Positions 1-9,238 of a stretch of 39,092 bases of DNA are shown here, piece by piece (the first letter of the stretch is position 1; the number at the start of each line of letters is the position of its first letter). Location: assembly GCA_025451295.1 (NCBI GenBank), contig JANWKQ010000033.1, positions 1-39,092 on the forward strand, read 5' to 3'. The position numbers and the translations under genes were made by a program. This DNA is from Flavobacteriales bacterium (lineage in GTDB: Bacteria > Bacteroidota > Bacteroidia > CAIKAF01). Below the pieces are notes generated by a model. It saw only the letters and a list, made by a program, of their open reading frames with translations, did not search any database and had not been told where the DNA came from.

Positions 1-9
1 ATAACTAAA

Positions 10-309
10 ATGGAAAATATTATTATCAAGCCTATTATTACAGAAAAAGCCACAAAGGCTGGGGAGAGGTTAAAGAATCCTCAGTTTGGTTTTATTGTAC
101 AACCCGGAGCTAATAAACTTCAGGTGAAGACGGCGGTTGAAAAGCAGTACGGAGTGAGTGTAACAGGTGTTACGACCATGAATTATATTGGTAAAAAATC
201 AGTTCGTTATACTAAAAAAGGATTTTCGAAAGGAAAGAGAAATTTTTTCAAAAAAGCATTTGTAACCTTGAAGAAGGGAGAAAGTATCGACTTCTTCGCT
301 AATATATAA
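10..309 (+). CDS. rplW: 50S ribosomal protein L23 (uL23)
   Basis: L23 binds 23S rRNA domain III beside the peptide exit tunnel, where trigger factor and SRP dock. The 99-residue protein has the family N-terminal motif KPIITEKAT (residues 7-15) and the usual bacterial length. The ATG start follows an A-rich stretch with no Shine-Dalgarno sequence. The gene lies 5 bases before rplB, as in the S10 operon; the bases before it presumably hold the end of rplD, but too little is present to call it. Identification is firm from sequence and from gene order. Confidence 0.97.
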   Translation: MENIIIKPIITEKATKAGERLKNPQFGFIVQPGANKLQVKTAVEKQYGVSVTGVTTMNYIGKKSVRYTKKGFSKGKRNFFKKAFVTLKKGESIDFFANI

Positions 310-314
310 ACGCA

Positions 315-1139
315 ATGGGTGTAAAGAAATTTAGTCCGGTAACGCCAGGAACAAGGTTTAAGATCAATAGTGACTTTGCTGAAGTTACTACCAATAAACC
401 TGAGAAAAGCTTATTGGTTTCCATTAAGAAATCAGGTGGTAGAAATCATGCAGGTAAAATGACCATGCGTTACATTGGTGGTGGTCACAAAAAACAATAT
501 CGTCTGATTGATTTCAAAAGGATCAAGGATGGTATTCCAGCCACTGTAAAAAGCATTGAGTATGATCCAAACCGTTCAGCTCGTATTGCCCTTTTGGCAT
601 ATGCAGATGGTGAGAAATCTTATATCATCGCACCACAAGGATTAGCTGTTGGACAGAAAGTAATGAGCGGAAAAGATGCAACTCCTGATATTGGAAATGC
701 ATTGTACTTAAGTGATATTCCATTGGGATCCGTTATTCATAACATTGAATTGAAGCCTGGAAAAGGTGCATCGATTTGTAGAAGCGCCGGTTCAAGTGCA
801 CAATTATCTGCCCGTGAGGGTAAATATGCAACTATTAAATTGCCTTCCGGCGAATCCAGAATGATTCTGGTTACCTGTAAGGCGGTGATTGGTCAGGTTT
901 CTAATTCAGAACACAATCTAACTGTTCATGGAAAAGCAGGAAGAAATCGTTGGTTAGGTCGTCGTCCGAGAACAAGACCTGTAGCAATGAATCCTGTGGA
1001 TCATCCAATGGGTGGTGGTGAAGGTAGAGCTTCGGGAGGACATCCAAGATCACGTAAGGGAATTCCGGCGAAAGGTTATAAAACCAGAAAACCGAGAAAA
1101 GCTTCCAGTAAATATATTATTGAGAAAAGAAAGAAATAA
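315..1139 (+). CDS. rplB: 50S ribosomal protein L2 (uL2)
   Basis: L2 is a primary 23S rRNA binder needed for subunit association and close to the peptidyl transferase centre. The 274-residue protein shows the highly conserved C-terminal motif [13 protein letters not shown] at 226-238, including the invariant His (230) next to the catalytic centre, and a basic Lys/Arg-rich tail. Length is normal for bacteria. It sits between rplW and rpsS with very short spacers (5 and 7 bases), consistent with cotranscription in the S10 operon. Confidence 0.98.
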   Translation: MGVKKFSPVTPGTRFKINSDFAEVTTNKPEKSLLVSIKKSGGRNHAGKMTMRYIGGGHKKQYRLIDFKRIKDGIPATVKSIEYDPNRSARIALLAYADGEKSYIIAPQGLAVGQKVMSGKDATPDIGNALYLSDIPLGSVIHNIELKPGKGASICRSAGSSAQLSAREGKYATIKLPSGESRMILVTCKAVIGQVSNSEHNLTVHGKAGRNRWLGRRPRTRPVAMNPVDHPMGGGEGRASGGHPRSRKGIPAKGYKTRKPRKASSKYIIEKRKK

Positions 1140-1146
1140 TTAAGTT

Positions 1147-1428
1147 ATGGCAAGATCACTAAAAAAAGGCCCTTTTGTAGACTATAAAGTAGAAAAAAGG
1201 GTATTGGGTATGAATGATTCCGGTAAGAAGTCTGTAATTAAAACCTGGAGTCGCAGATCTATGATCACACCCGATTTTGTTGGACATACCATCGCCGTTC
1301 ATAACGGAAATAAATTTATTCCTGTTTTTGTAACGGAGAATATGGTAGGTCATAAATTAGGCGAGTTTGCTCCAACCCGTACATGGAGAGGTCATGCCGG
1401 ACAAAGAAAAGATAAAGCAAAAAAATAA
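1147..1428 (+). CDS. rpsS: 30S ribosomal protein S19 (uS19)
   Basis: S19 sits in the head of the 30S subunit and forms a complex with S13 that contacts 16S rRNA and the A-site region. The 93-residue protein begins [12 protein letters not shown], the standard family start, and carries the conserved block [16 protein letters not shown] near its C terminus. It is of normal length and lies between rplB and rplV as expected. The ATG start is unambiguous, 7 bases after the rplB stop. Confidence 0.98.
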   Translation: MARSLKKGPFVDYKVEKRVLGMNDSGKKSVIKTWSRRSMITPDFVGHTIAVHNGNKFIPVFVTENMVGHKLGEFAPTRTWRGHAGQRKDKAKK

Positions 1429-1465
1429 TTGATTCCTGGATAGAAGGATATAAAAACTAATTACA

Positions 1466-1912
1466 ATGGGAGCAAGAAAACGTTTAGCAGCAGAAAAAAG
1501 GAAAGAAGCCATGAAGTTGACTTATGTCGCAAGATTGGTTGACTACCCTACATCTCCTCGCAAGATGAGAATTGTGGCGGATCTGATCCGTGGCGTTGAA
1601 GCAAACAAAGCTTTGGACATTCTGAATTTTACCAAAAAAGAAGCTGCGAAAACTTTAGCCAAAGTTCTTCGTTCAGCGATCGCTAATTTTGAGGAAAAAT
1701 CAGGATTGAGAGCAGAAGAAAGTGATTTGTATGTAAAAACAATTTTTGTTGACGAATCAAAACCTTTAAAAAGAGTTCAACCGGCTCCACAGGGTCGTGC
1801 TCATAGAATTAAAAAACGTTCGAACCATGTTACATTGATATTGGATACGAGATCTCCAATAGAACATCAGGAGGAAGAACAAGAAGAAACAGTAGAAACA
1901 AGTGAAGCTTAA
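1466..1912 (+). CDS. rplV: 50S ribosomal protein L22 (uL22) with acidic C-terminal tail
   Basis: L22 lines the peptide exit tunnel with an extended beta-hairpin, the site of macrolide-resistance changes and of arrest-peptide contacts. The core includes [14 protein letters not shown] (from about residue 30) and the hairpin segment near [16 protein letters not shown]. At 148 residues it is longer than the roughly 110-residue canonical protein. The start MGARK is typical of Bacteroidetes L22, so this ATG is chosen over the internal ATG at codon 16. The C terminus ends in a Glu-rich tail (about residues 131-148). Confidence 0.97.
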   Translation: MGARKRLAAEKRKEAMKLTYVARLVDYPTSPRKMRIVADLIRGVEANKALDILNFTKKEAAKTLAKVLRSAIANFEEKSGLRAEESDLYVKTIFVDESKPLKRVQPAPQGRAHRIKKRSNHVTLILDTRSPIEHQEEEQEETVETSEA

Positions 1913-1923
1913 TAAATAAAAAA

Positions 1924-2646
1924 ATGGGTCAAAAAACGAATCCGATAGGCAACAGATTAGGTTACATCCGCGGATGGGAATCAAATTGGTACGGTGGTAA
2001 AAAGTATGTTGAGAAACTTGTTGAAGATGACAAGATCAGAAATTACATTGCTGCCCGTTTGGCAAAAGCAAGTATTTCTAAGATCGTTATTGAACGAACT
2101 TTGAAATTAGTTACCATTACTATACATACTGCACGTCCTGGAATCATTATTGGTAAAGGCGGACAGGAAGTTGACAAACTTCGTGAAGAGTTGAAAAAAA
2201 TTACCAAAAAGGAAATTCAGATTAACATTTCTGAAATTAAAAGACCGGAACTGGATGCCCGTTTGGTTGGAGATACCATTGCAAAACAGATTGAAGGAAG
2301 AATATCATACAGAAGGGCTGCAAAGATGGCAATATCTTCAACCATGAGAATGGGAGCTGAAGGAATTAAAGTAACTATTTCCGGTCGTTTGGGTGGAGCA
2401 GAGATGGCCAGAACAGAGCATTTGAAAGAAGGAAGAACTCCTCTGCATACATTCAGAGCAGATATTGATTATGCGATCGTAGAGGCGCAAACTACCTATG
2501 GAAAGATTGGAGTGAAAGTGTGGATTTGTTTAGGTGAGGTGTATGGTAAAAGGGATCTTTCTCCAAATATCGGTGCAAGCAAAACCACTACAAAAACGCC
2601 ATCAGGTATTACTTCACCACGTGGTGGACGTAATAAAAAGAAATAA
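1924..2646 (+). CDS. rpsC: 30S ribosomal protein S3 (uS3)
   Basis: S3 forms part of the mRNA entry tunnel and contributes to ribosomal helicase activity. The 240-residue protein starts [13 protein letters not shown], a family signature, and has a KH domain with the GKGG loop at residues 77-80. The C-terminal S3 domain includes the conserved [21 protein letters not shown] block. Length and position between rplV (11-base gap) and rplP are standard. The tail is Thr- and Lys-rich. Confidence 0.98.
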   Translation: MGQKTNPIGNRLGYIRGWESNWYGGKKYVEKLVEDDKIRNYIAARLAKASISKIVIERTLKLVTITIHTARPGIIIGKGGQEVDKLREELKKITKKEIQINISEIKRPELDARLVGDTIAKQIEGRISYRRAAKMAISSTMRMGAEGIKVTISGRLGGAEMARTEHLKEGRTPLHTFRADIDYAIVEAQTTYGKIGVKVWICLGEVYGKRDLSPNIGASKTTTKTPSGITSPRGGRNKKK

Positions 2647-2675
2647 TTTTTAGAAGACTTTAAAATTGTAAGACA

Positions 2676-3095
2676 ATGTTACAGCCGAAAAGAACGAAAT
2701 ACAGGAAAGTACAAAAGGGAAAAATGAAAGGCAATTCCATGAGAGGTGCGGAGATCGCTTTTGGTACTTTTGCATTGAAATCAATGGAAACCGTTTGGAT
2801 GACAGGTCGTCAGATCGAGGCTGCCAGGGTTGCCCTGAATAGACATATGAAACGCGAAGGTCAGGTTTGGATCCGTATTTTCCCTGATAAACCTATCACT
2901 AAAAAACCTGCTGAGGTTCGTATGGGTAAAGGAAAAGGAAATCCGGAATATTGGGCAGCCATTGTAAAGCCAGGAAGGATTTTGTTTGAGATTGATGGAG
3001 TTTCATTGGCGATTGCCAAGGAAGCAATGCGTTTGGCGGCCCAGAAATTGCCGGTAAAAACCAAGTTTATGGTGAGAGCCGATTATAGTGAATAA
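2676..3095 (+). CDS. rplP: 50S ribosomal protein L16 (uL16)
   Basis: L16 organises the A-site region of the 50S subunit and is needed for late assembly. The 139-residue protein begins [11 protein letters not shown], as is standard, and carries the conserved [12 protein letters not shown] motif around residues 82-93 and a C-terminal segment ending in [12 protein letters not shown]. Normal length. The 29-base gap after rpsC holds no recognisable signal. Followed after 26 bases by rpmC. Confidence 0.98.
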   Translation: MLQPKRTKYRKVQKGKMKGNSMRGAEIAFGTFALKSMETVWMTGRQIEAARVALNRHMKREGQVWIRIFPDKPITKKPAEVRMGKGKGNPEYWAAIVKPGRILFEIDGVSLAIAKEAMRLAAQKLPVKTKFMVRADYSE

Positions 3096-3121
3096 TAATT
3101 TTTGATCAAAGATAAATAGTT

Positions 3122-3322
3122 ATGAAACAGTCTGAAATAGTTGAGCTTACATTGCCCGAGTTAAAAGAAAAATTGAACTCGATGGAAGAAGAACTTGCTC
3201 AACTTAAGTTGCAGCACTCCATCTCTCAGTTGGAAAACCCCATGAAAATAAGGGCTATGAGACGCACCGTGGCCAGATTGCAGACCAATTTGAGAAAGAG
3301 AGAATTGGAGGAGATCGGGTAA
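3122..3322 (+). CDS. rpmC: 50S ribosomal protein L29 (uL29)
   Basis: L29 is a small two-helix protein next to L23 at the exit tunnel. The 66-residue product has the family pattern of an N-terminal Leu/Glu-rich helix (ELTLPELKEKL) and the C-terminal IRAMRRTVARLQTNLRKRE helix. It is the last gene before an unusually long spacer of 187 bases that contains a hairpin and a promoter-like element, so it may end the first transcription unit of this ribosomal cluster. Confidence 0.96.
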   Translation: MKQSEIVELTLPELKEKLNSMEEELAQLKLQHSISQLENPMKIRAMRRTVARLQTNLRKRELEEIG

Positions 3323-3356
3323 TTTTTGTTGAAAAATATATTTTTTAGAATTTGGG

Positions 3357-3390
3357 AATAGCCGCTATTAGCGGCTATTTGCTTTGTTTT
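3357..3390 (+). terminator. Hairpin resembling an intrinsic terminator after rpmC
   Basis: Positions 3357-3365 (AATAGCCGC) pair perfectly with 3371-3379 (GCGGCTATT); an extra T-A pair can close a three-base loop, giving a 10-bp stem. A T-rich run (TGCTTTGTTTT) follows directly. This is the architecture of a Rho-independent terminator, though the T tract is interrupted by GC and G. It could also be an attenuator or processing site. It lies 34 bases after the rpmC stop and upstream of a promoter-like sequence. Confidence 0.65.
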
Positions 3391-3430
3391 AGGGTTGGTT
3401 TGGGCTCATTAAAAAATTAACAATGTGGTA

Positions 3431-3461
3431 TTGGTTATTTGGAAAAAAAATCCCACCTTTG
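3431..3461 (+). promoter_or_regulatory. Candidate Bacteroidetes-type promoter for rpsQ onward
   Basis: A TTG at 3431-3433 is followed after 20 bases by CACCTTTG at 3454-3461, which matches the Bacteroidetes -7 consensus TAnnTTTG except at its first base. The spacing is the one expected for the primary sigma factor of this phylum. A transcript would start near 3467 and leave a leader of about 40 bases before rpsQ. Position just after a terminator-like hairpin supports a real promoter; experimental proof is lacking. Confidence 0.55.
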
Positions 3462-3509
3462 CATTCCCTTTTTTAGGGGTATTGTAATTGTACTATAAAA
3501 CTATTGATA

Positions 3510-3776
3510 ATGACCGAATTAGCTAACAGAAATGCCAGAAAAGAGAAGGTTGGAGTGGTAACGAGCAATAAAATGCAAAAAACCATTACAGTTGCTGTGG
3601 CAAGAAAGGTAAAACATCCTAAATACGGGAAGTTCCTTACCATGACCTCAAAATTCATGGCCCATGATGAGAAGAATGAGTGCAATATTGGAGATACAGT
3701 TAAAATAATGGAAACCAGGCCATTAAGTAAAGATAAAAATTGGAGATTAGTAGAAATCATTGAAAGAGCTAAATAG
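3510..3776 (+). CDS. rpsQ: 30S ribosomal protein S17 (uS17)
   Basis: S17 is a primary 16S rRNA binder with an OB fold. The protein has the typical [16 protein letters not shown] start region and the [23 protein letters not shown] block characteristic of the family. I place the start at the ATG at 3510, giving 88 residues (MTELANRN...); a TTG at 3504 in the same frame would add only two residues and is less likely. It opens the second part of the ribosomal cluster after a 187-base spacer, and its stop lies 2 bases before rplN. Confidence 0.96.
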   Translation: MTELANRNARKEKVGVVTSNKMQKTITVAVARKVKHPKYGKFLTMTSKFMAHDEKNECNIGDTVKIMETRPLSKDKNWRLVEIIERAK

Positions 3777-3778
3777 TC

Positions 3779-4147
3779 ATGATACAGCAGGAGTCAAGAT
3801 TAAACGTTGCTGATAACAGTGGAGCCAAAGAGGTTCTTTGTATCAGAGTTTTGGGAGGTACCGCTAAAAGGTATGCTTCTATTGGGGATACCATTGTGGT
3901 AAGTATTAAAAGTGCTATGCCAGCCGGAAACGTGAAAAAAGGGATCGTTTCAAAAGCAGTGGTGGTAAGAACCAAAAAAGAGATCAAAAGAAACGATGGC
4001 TCTTATATTCGCTTTGATGACAATGCTGTTGTTCTGTTGAACGCACAGGGTGAGATGAGAGGAACCCGTATTTTTGGTCCTGTAGCACGTGAGTTGAGAG
4101 AAAAACAGTTTATGAAGATTGTTTCATTAGCACCTGAGGTGCTTTAA
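3779..4147 (+). CDS. rplN: 50S ribosomal protein L14 (uL14)
   Basis: L14 lies at the subunit interface and interacts with L19 and with the silencing factor RsfS. The 122-residue protein starts [19 protein letters not shown], the strongly conserved family N terminus, and has the [14 protein letters not shown] motif near residues 97-110. Canonical length. Two bases separate it from the rpsQ stop, implying cotranscription and possibly coupled translation. Confidence 0.98.
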   Translation: MIQQESRLNVADNSGAKEVLCIRVLGGTAKRYASIGDTIVVSIKSAMPAGNVKKGIVSKAVVVRTKKEIKRNDGSYIRFDDNAVVLLNAQGEMRGTRIFGPVARELREKQFMKIVSLAPEVL

Positions 4148-4155
4148 TATATTGG

Positions 4156-4482
4156 ATGATGGCAATAAAGTTGAAAATAAAAAAAGGCGACAACGTAATT
4201 GTAATTGCTGGTGAACATAAAGGCCAGAAAGGAACAGTAAAGTCGGTTGATCGTGCAAAGATGAGAGCCATTGTAGATGGAGTGAATATGATCAAGCGTC
4301 ATACCAAACCTTCTGCAAAACATCCTGAAGGTGGTATCATTGAAAAAGAAGCACCGGTTCATATTTCTAACCTGATGTATGTGAATGGAAAAGGTGAAGC
4401 AACAAGACTAGGCAGAAAAAGAGATGAAGCTTCCGGTAAGATAGTTAGATACAGCAAAAAAAACGGAGAAATTATTAAGTAA
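4156..4482 (+). CDS. rplX: 50S ribosomal protein L24 (uL24)
   Basis: L24 initiates 50S assembly by binding the 5' region of 23S rRNA. The 108-residue protein has an N-terminal KOW motif ([18 protein letters not shown], about residues 8-25) and the conserved [17 protein letters not shown] segment. Two adjacent ATG codons (4156 and 4159) are possible starts; I use the first, but the second, giving MAIKLK, is equally plausible. Its TAA stop overlaps the rplE ATG by one base. Confidence 0.97.
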   Translation: MMAIKLKIKKGDNVIVIAGEHKGQKGTVKSVDRAKMRAIVDGVNMIKRHTKPSAKHPEGGIIEKEAPVHISNLMYVNGKGEATRLGRKRDEASGKIVRYSKKNGEIIK

Positions 4483-5045
4483 TGTATAAGCCAAGATTAG
4501 TAAAAAAATATAAAGATGAGGTAGCACCGGCACTCATGAAACAGTTTTCATACAAAACTGTTATGCAGGTTCCGAAGCTTCAGAAAATTGTTCTCAATCA
4601 GGGATTGGGATCAGCTGTTGCTGATAAGCGAATGATCGAAAACGCTTTGGCAGAAATGAGTCTTATTGCAGGTCAAAAAGCGGTTTCTACCAAATCTAAA
4701 AAAGATATCTCAAACTTTAAACTTCGTAAGGGAATGCCTATCGGAGTAAAAGTTACTTTGAGAGGAGAAAGAATGTATGAATTCCTTGACAGATTTATTG
4801 CAATCTCCCTTCCAAGGATAAGAGATTTCAAAGGATTGAATGCAAAGGGTTTTGATGGCAGAGGAAATTTTACGTTGGGTGTTACTGAACAGATCATTTT
4901 TCCAGAAATTGACATCGACAAAGTGACAAAAATGAATGGAATGGATATCACTTTTGTTACAACAGCCGAATCAGATCCGGAAGCTTTTGCGTTGTTAAAA
5001 GAATTTGGAATGCCATTTAATGACACATTAAAATCTAAAAACTAG
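4482..5045 (+). CDS. rplE: 50S ribosomal protein L5 (uL5)
   Basis: L5 binds 5S rRNA and forms the central protuberance together with L18. The 187-residue protein contains the conserved [13 protein letters not shown] block (about residues 30-42), the [14 protein letters not shown] motif and the [18 protein letters not shown] segment. Length is normal. Its start overlaps the rplX stop in a TAATG junction, which favours translational coupling. Confidence 0.98.
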   Translation: MYKPRLVKKYKDEVAPALMKQFSYKTVMQVPKLQKIVLNQGLGSAVADKRMIENALAEMSLIAGQKAVSTKSKKDISNFKLRKGMPIGVKVTLRGERMYEFLDRFIAISLPRIRDFKGLNAKGFDGRGNFTLGVTEQIIFPEIDIDKVTKMNGMDITFVTTAESDPEAFALLKEFGMPFNDTLKSKN

Positions 5046-5050
5046 GAAGT

Positions 5051-5320
5051 ATGGCAAAGGAATCAATGAAAGCCAGAGAAAGAAAAAGAGAACGTCTGGT
5101 AGGAAAATTCGAAAAGAAAAGAGCTGCTTTAAAAGAGGCCGGCGATTATCAGGGATTGGCATTATTACCTAGGAATTCTTCCAAAGTAAGATTGCATAAT
5201 CGTTGTCAGTTAACGGGTCGTCCAAGAGGTTATATGAGACAATTCGGGATTTCAAGAGTGCTTTTTAGAAAGATGGCGAATGAAGGATTGATCCCGGGAA
5301 TTAGAAAAGCAAGTTGGTAA
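5051..5320 (+). CDS. rpsN: 30S ribosomal protein S14 (uS14), zinc-free long form
   Basis: S14 is a head protein of the 30S subunit. This 89-residue version is the long form without the CxxC-CxxC zinc site: it has a single Cys, in the conserved [12 protein letters not shown] segment (about residues 51-62). The C terminus [11 protein letters not shown] is typical. It lies 5 bases after rplE. The short zinc-binding form found in many Gram-positives is clearly excluded by length and by missing Cys pairs. Confidence 0.97.
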   Translation: MAKESMKARERKRERLVGKFEKKRAALKEAGDYQGLALLPRNSSKVRLHNRCQLTGRPRGYMRQFGISRVLFRKMANEGLIPGIRKASW

Positions 5321-5346
5321 TTATATAAAATATTAAAGGAAAAGAA

Positions 5347-5742
5347 ATGGATCCTATAGCAGATTATTTAACAAGAGTAAGAAATGCGATCAAAGCCAAA
5401 CACAGAGTGGTAGAGATCCCTGCATCAAATACAAAAAAAGCAATTACAAAAATTCTTTTTGATCAGGGTTATATCCTCAACTACAAGTTTGATGATAAAG
5501 CAGGACCTCAGGGAAGCATTAAAATTGCATTGAAATATCATCCAATGTCAAAGACTTCAGCTATCAAGTCTTTGGGTCGGGTAAGTCGTCCAGGTCTGCG
5601 TAAGTATACGGGTGTGACTGATATTCCAAAGGTATTGAGCGGTTTGGGTCTGGCGATCATTTCTACTTCAAAAGGATTAATGACAGACAAGGAAGCCAGA
5701 ACGCAAAAAATTGGTGGCGAAGTAATGTGTTATATTTATTAA
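5347..5742 (+). CDS. rpsH: 30S ribosomal protein S8 (uS8)
   Basis: S8 binds the central domain of 16S rRNA and in enterobacteria represses the spc operon. The 131-residue protein starts MDPIADYLTRVRNA and ends with the conserved STSKGLMTDKEARTQKIGGEVMCYIY region, both diagnostic. Length is normal. No obvious mRNA mimic of the 16S site was identified here by eye, so feedback regulation is unknown. Confidence 0.98.
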   Translation: MDPIADYLTRVRNAIKAKHRVVEIPASNTKKAITKILFDQGYILNYKFDDKAGPQGSIKIALKYHPMSKTSAIKSLGRVSRPGLRKYTGVTDIPKVLSGLGLAIISTSKGLMTDKEARTQKIGGEVMCYIY

Positions 5743-5756
5743 TAAACGATTGAGAG

Positions 5757-6317
5757 ATGTCAAGGATAGGTAAAAACCCAATAACAATTCCCGCTGGTGT
5801 TACAGTTGATGTTTCATCCAACAGTGTGGTTACTGTAAAAGGACCAAAAGGGGAATTAAAAAGAACAATTGATCCCGCTATTACTGTAAAGGTAGAAGGA
5901 AACCAGGTTGTTTTGGAAAGACATACAGATCAGCAAAGACATCGTTCTTTTCATGGTTTGTACAGATCTTTGATCAACAATATGATCATTGGCGTTTCAG
6001 AAGGATTCAGAGTTGAACAGGAACTGGTTGGGGTTGGATATAAAGCTGAAGCAAAGGGCCAAATGCTGGATCTTACCTTAGGTTATTCTCACAACATTAT
6101 TCTGGAACTGCCTAAAGAAATAAAAGCCGAAACGCTTACAGAAAAAGGAAAAAATCCAAAGATCATCATGACCTGCAACGATAATCAATTGCTTGGTCAG
6201 GTGGCTGCGAAAATAAGATCATTGCGTAAACCAGAACCTTATAAAGGAAAAGGTATCAAGTTTACGAACGAAGTATTAAGAAGAAAAGCAGGTAAGTCTG
6301 CAAGTAAAGCAAAATAA
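5757..6317 (+). CDS. rplF: 50S ribosomal protein L6 (uL6)
   Basis: L6 lies near the GTPase-associated centre beneath the L7/L12 stalk. The 186-residue protein begins [15 protein letters not shown] and contains two related alpha/beta domains; the second ends with the signature [24 protein letters not shown] (from about residue 157). Length is standard. It follows rpsH by 14 bases and precedes rplR by 11 bases. Confidence 0.98.
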   Translation: MSRIGKNPITIPAGVTVDVSSNSVVTVKGPKGELKRTIDPAITVKVEGNQVVLERHTDQQRHRSFHGLYRSLINNMIIGVSEGFRVEQELVGVGYKAEAKGQMLDLTLGYSHNIILELPKEIKAETLTEKGKNPKIIMTCNDNQLLGQVAAKIRSLRKPEPYKGKGIKFTNEVLRRKAGKSASKAK

Positions 6318-6328
6318 TAATTAAGGTC

Positions 6329-6691
6329 ATGGCATTCAATAAAGAGGCAAGAAGACAAAGAATACGCTACCGGATCCGTAAAACGATCAAGGGTACAGCT
6401 GAAAAGCCAAGATTGGCAGTGTATCGTTCTAACAGCGATATTTATGCTCAACTCATCAATGATATTGATGGTGTTACAATCGGTGCTGCTTCCTCCCTTG
6501 AAAAAGGAAAAAAGAAAGCAAAAGCCAAGGTGAATAAAACTGAACAGGCAGCCCTCGTTGGAAAAAAGATTGCTGAAGTAGCTGTTTCAAAAGGGATCTC
6601 TGACGTATCGTTTGATCGCAGCGGATATTTATATCATGGAAGAGTAAAATCTTTAGCAGATGCTGCGAGAGAAGGAGGACTAAAATTTTAA
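6329..6691 (+). CDS. rplR: 50S ribosomal protein L18 (uL18)
   Basis: L18 binds 5S rRNA and helps anchor it to the central protuberance. The 120-residue protein has the basic N terminus, the conserved [17 protein letters not shown] segment (about residues 27-43) and the terminal [21 protein letters not shown] motif (Gly-rich, ending in the family's usual GL-F). Canonical length and position between rplF and rpsE. Confidence 0.98.
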   Translation: MAFNKEARRQRIRYRIRKTIKGTAEKPRLAVYRSNSDIYAQLINDIDGVTIGAASSLEKGKKKAKAKVNKTEQAALVGKKIAEVAVSKGISDVSFDRSGYLYHGRVKSLADAAREGGLKF

Positions 6692-6700
6692 TAAGATTAT

Positions 6701-7219
6701 ATGGCAAATAGCAACGTAAAAAGAGTAAAGTCAAGCGAGATCGAACTAAAAGACCGTTTGGTTGCAATTAACAGGGTAACCAAAGTAACCAAAGGAGGTC
6801 GTCATTTTAGTTTTTCGGCTATTGTGGTGGTTGGAAATGAAAATGGAGTAGCGGGTTATGGATTGGGTAAAGCCAATGAAGTAACAGATGCGATCACCAA
6901 AGCGATTGACGATGCTAAAAAGAATCTTATTAAAGTTCCGATCATTAAAGGAACTATTCCACACGAGATCACAGCAAAATATAGTTCATCTACGGTTTTT
7001 ATGAAACCTGCAGCTAACGGAACCGGAGTAATTGCCGGAGGAGCCATGCGTGCAGTGTTGGAGAGTGTAGGGGTAAAGGACGTATTATGTAAGTCGAAAG
7101 GTTCATCAAATCCTCATAATGTTGTGAAGGCAACTTTTGAAGCATTGAGTTTGATGAGAGATGCATATACAGTGGCACAGGAAAGAGGTTTAAAACTTAA
7201 TAAAGTATTCAACGGTTAA
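6701..7219 (+). CDS. rpsE: 30S ribosomal protein S5 (uS5)
   Basis: S5 lies at the mRNA entry side of the 30S subunit and affects decoding fidelity. The 172-residue protein has the N-terminal dsRNA-binding-like S5 domain ([19 protein letters not shown], about residues 37-55) and the C-terminal S5 domain with the block [17 protein letters not shown]. Length is normal. The rpmD start lies only about 10 bases downstream. Confidence 0.98.
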   Translation: MANSNVKRVKSSEIELKDRLVAINRVTKVTKGGRHFSFSAIVVVGNENGVAGYGLGKANEVTDAITKAIDDAKKNLIKVPIIKGTIPHEITAKYSSSTVFMKPAANGTGVIAGGAMRAVLESVGVKDVLCKSKGSSNPHNVVKATFEALSLMRDAYTVAQERGLKLNKVFNG

Positions 7220-7229
7220 TTTTTTGATG

Positions 7230-7412
7230 ATGGCAAAGGTTACTATTACACAGGTTAAAAGCGGGATCAATCGCCCAAAAAGACAGAAAGCCACGCTGAT
7301 TGCCCTGGGCATCAAAAAAATGCATCAGGCTGTAGAACATGAGGCTACACCTCAGATATTAGGGATGATCACCAAAGTAAAACATTTGGTTGACGTTAAA
7401 GAAGTAAAATAA
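7230..7412 (+). CDS. rpmD: 50S ribosomal protein L30 (uL30)
   Basis: L30 is a small protein on the solvent side of the 50S subunit, absent from some bacteria. The product is 60 residues when started at the ATG at 7230 (MAKVTITQVKSGINRP); an ATG at 7227 or a TTG at 7224 would add one or two residues. It shows the typical IKKMHQAVEHEATPQILGMITKVKHLV core. Placement between rpsE and rplO is the canonical one. Confidence 0.95.
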   Translation: MAKVTITQVKSGINRPKRQKATLIALGIKKMHQAVEHEATPQILGMITKVKHLVDVKEVK

Positions 7413-7437
7413 TTGTTTCTAAATAAGAACGGGAAAA

Positions 7438-7884
7438 ATGAAACTTCATAATTTAAAACCAGCAAAAGGCTCGGTAAAAAGAAATAAAAGACTCGGAAGA
7501 GGAGAAGGTTCTACTACTGGTGGTACTGCTGGTCGTGGACATAAAGGAGCGAAATCCCGTTCCGGAAATAAGAAAAAAATTGGATTCGAAGGAGGACAGA
7601 TGCCATTACAGCGTCGTATTCCTAAATACGGATTCACTAATTTCAACAGAGTTGAATATAAGCCGTTGAATCTGGATATTCTTCAGAAACTGGCAGACGA
7701 TAAAAAACTAACAGAAATTACCCCTGAGGTTTTAAACGTGAATGGATTGGTTTCTAAGAATGACCTTGTAAAAATTTTAGGAAGAGGAGAATTGAAAGCT
7801 AAACTAACCGTGAAAGCGCATGCTTTTTCTGCTTCGGCAAAAGAAGCCATCGAAAAAAACGGTGGAACAGCTGAAAATATTTAA
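7438..7884 (+). CDS. rplO: 50S ribosomal protein L15 (uL15)
   Basis: L15 is a late-assembly protein with a long, unstructured N-terminal extension that threads into 23S rRNA. The 148-residue sequence starts [14 protein letters not shown] and has the Gly-rich basic signature [18 protein letters not shown] (about residues 20-37), followed by the [17 protein letters not shown] motif. Normal length. The gene lies 8 bases before secY, as in the spc operon. Confidence 0.98.
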   Translation: MKLHNLKPAKGSVKRNKRLGRGEGSTTGGTAGRGHKGAKSRSGNKKKIGFEGGQMPLQRRIPKYGFTNFNRVEYKPLNLDILQKLADDKKLTEITPEVLNVNGLVSKNDLVKILGRGELKAKLTVKAHAFSASAKEAIEKNGGTAENI

Positions 7885-7892
7885 TTGGATAC

Positions 7893-9236
7893 ATGAAGAG
7901 CCTGATAAAAAATTTAAGGAATATCTGGAAGATTGAGGAGCTAAAAAACCGCATTATTCAAACCCTGATTCTGGTTGCGGTATATCGTCTCGGTTCTTTC
8001 ATTATTCTGCCAGGAATTAACTCGGAAGTTTTAGCTGCTCAAACAGCTAAAGGCGGCGGGAACATTCTTGATATTATTAACGCATTTACCGGAGGTGCAT
8101 TTGCAAATGCTTCCATATTTGCATTAGGGATCATGCCGTACATTTCGGCTTCGATCATTGTGCAGTTATTAGGTATTGCGGTTCCTTATTTTCAAAAATT
8201 ACAGAAAGACGGAGAAAGTGGTAGAAAGAAAATTAATCAGATCACCCGTGCTTTAACGGTTATCATCACTGCTGCACAAGCACCCGGATATTTATCCCAA
8301 TATGTTCCACCTGCGGCTCGTCCGGATACATTAATGTGGTGGGTACTTGCCATTACGATTCTGGTTGCCGGTACTGTTTTTGTGATGTGGCTGGGTGAAA
8401 GAATTACAGATCGTGGATTGGGAAATGGAATTTCGCTGATCATCATGGTGGGTATTATCGCCAATCTTCCTCAGGGATTATTAGGTGAGTTTGTAAAGAA
8501 AAACAGTCCTGATGGCGGAGGGTTAGTACTCTTCCTGATGGAAATGGTGATATTGCTGGCTATTATTGTCGTCTCCATTTTATTAGTGCAGGGGACCCGG
8601 CGGATCGATATACACTTTGCCAAAAAAGTGGTAACCACTAAACAAGGTGCCATGCAGTATGGAGGACATCGTTCTTATTTGCCATTAAAGGTAAATGCAG
8701 CGGGTGTAATGCCAATCATCTTTGCACAGGCTATCATGTTTGTACCGGTGATCATTGCAGGTTTTGCAACTGAGGGATCAAACGTTGTGGTTCGTGTATT
8801 TTCTGATTATACCAGCTTCTGGTACAACTTTACCTTTGGTTTATTGATCGTATTATTTACCTATTTCTATACCGCTATTTCTGTTAACCCACAAAGTATT
8901 GCGGATGAATTAAAACGAAACGGCGGATTCATTCAGGGAAAGAAACCTGGAAAAGAAACGGCTGAATTTATTGATAACGTATTATCCAGAATAACCTTGC
9001 CAGGTTCATTGTTCCTTGCTTTCGTGGCCATATTACCGTCCATTGCCAGTAAAATGAATGTGAATCCCGCCTTTGCACAGTTTTTTGGTGGAACTTCTTT
9101 ATTGATCCTTGTGGGTGTTGTATTAGATACATTGGCACAGATTGATTCTCATTTGAAAATGAGACAGTATGATGGATTGATGAAAGGTGGAAGAATAAAA
9201 GGCCGTGCTCCCATTGGGATGGTAGGTCAGTATTAA
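7893..9236 (+). CDS. secY: Protein translocase subunit SecY
   Basis: SecY forms the protein-conducting channel of the Sec translocon in the inner membrane. The 447-residue protein has about ten hydrophobic segments, the plug/TM2 region with FALGIMPYISASIIVQLL (about residues 76-93), the loop WLGERITDRGLGNGISLII, and the cytosolic loop RRNGG-like segment (ELKRNGGFIQGKKPG) before the last helices. Length is typical. It sits between rplO and map, and its expression is thus tied to ribosome synthesis. Confidence 0.98.
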   Translation: MKSLIKNLRNIWKIEELKNRIIQTLILVAVYRLGSFIILPGINSEVLAAQTAKGGGNILDIINAFTGGAFANASIFALGIMPYISASIIVQLLGIAVPYFQKLQKDGESGRKKINQITRALTVIITAAQAPGYLSQYVPPAARPDTLMWWVLAITILVAGTVFVMWLGERITDRGLGNGISLIIMVGIIANLPQGLLGEFVKKNSPDGGGLVLFLMEMVILLAIIVVSILLVQGTRRIDIHFAKKVVTTKQGAMQYGGHRSYLPLKVNAAGVMPIIFAQAIMFVPVIIAGFATEGSNVVVRVFSDYTSFWYNFTFGLLIVLFTYFYTAISVNPQSIADELKRNGGFIQGKKPGKETAEFIDNVLSRITLPGSLFLAFVAILPSIASKMNVNPAFAQFFGGTSLLILVGVVLDTLAQIDSHLKMRQYDGLMKGGRIKGRAPIGMVGQY

Positions 9237-9238
9237 AT

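Noticed and set aside
1-9. End of rplD
   Set aside because: A TAA is present at 2-4 and gene order predicts rplD here, but too few bases are visible to support a feature.
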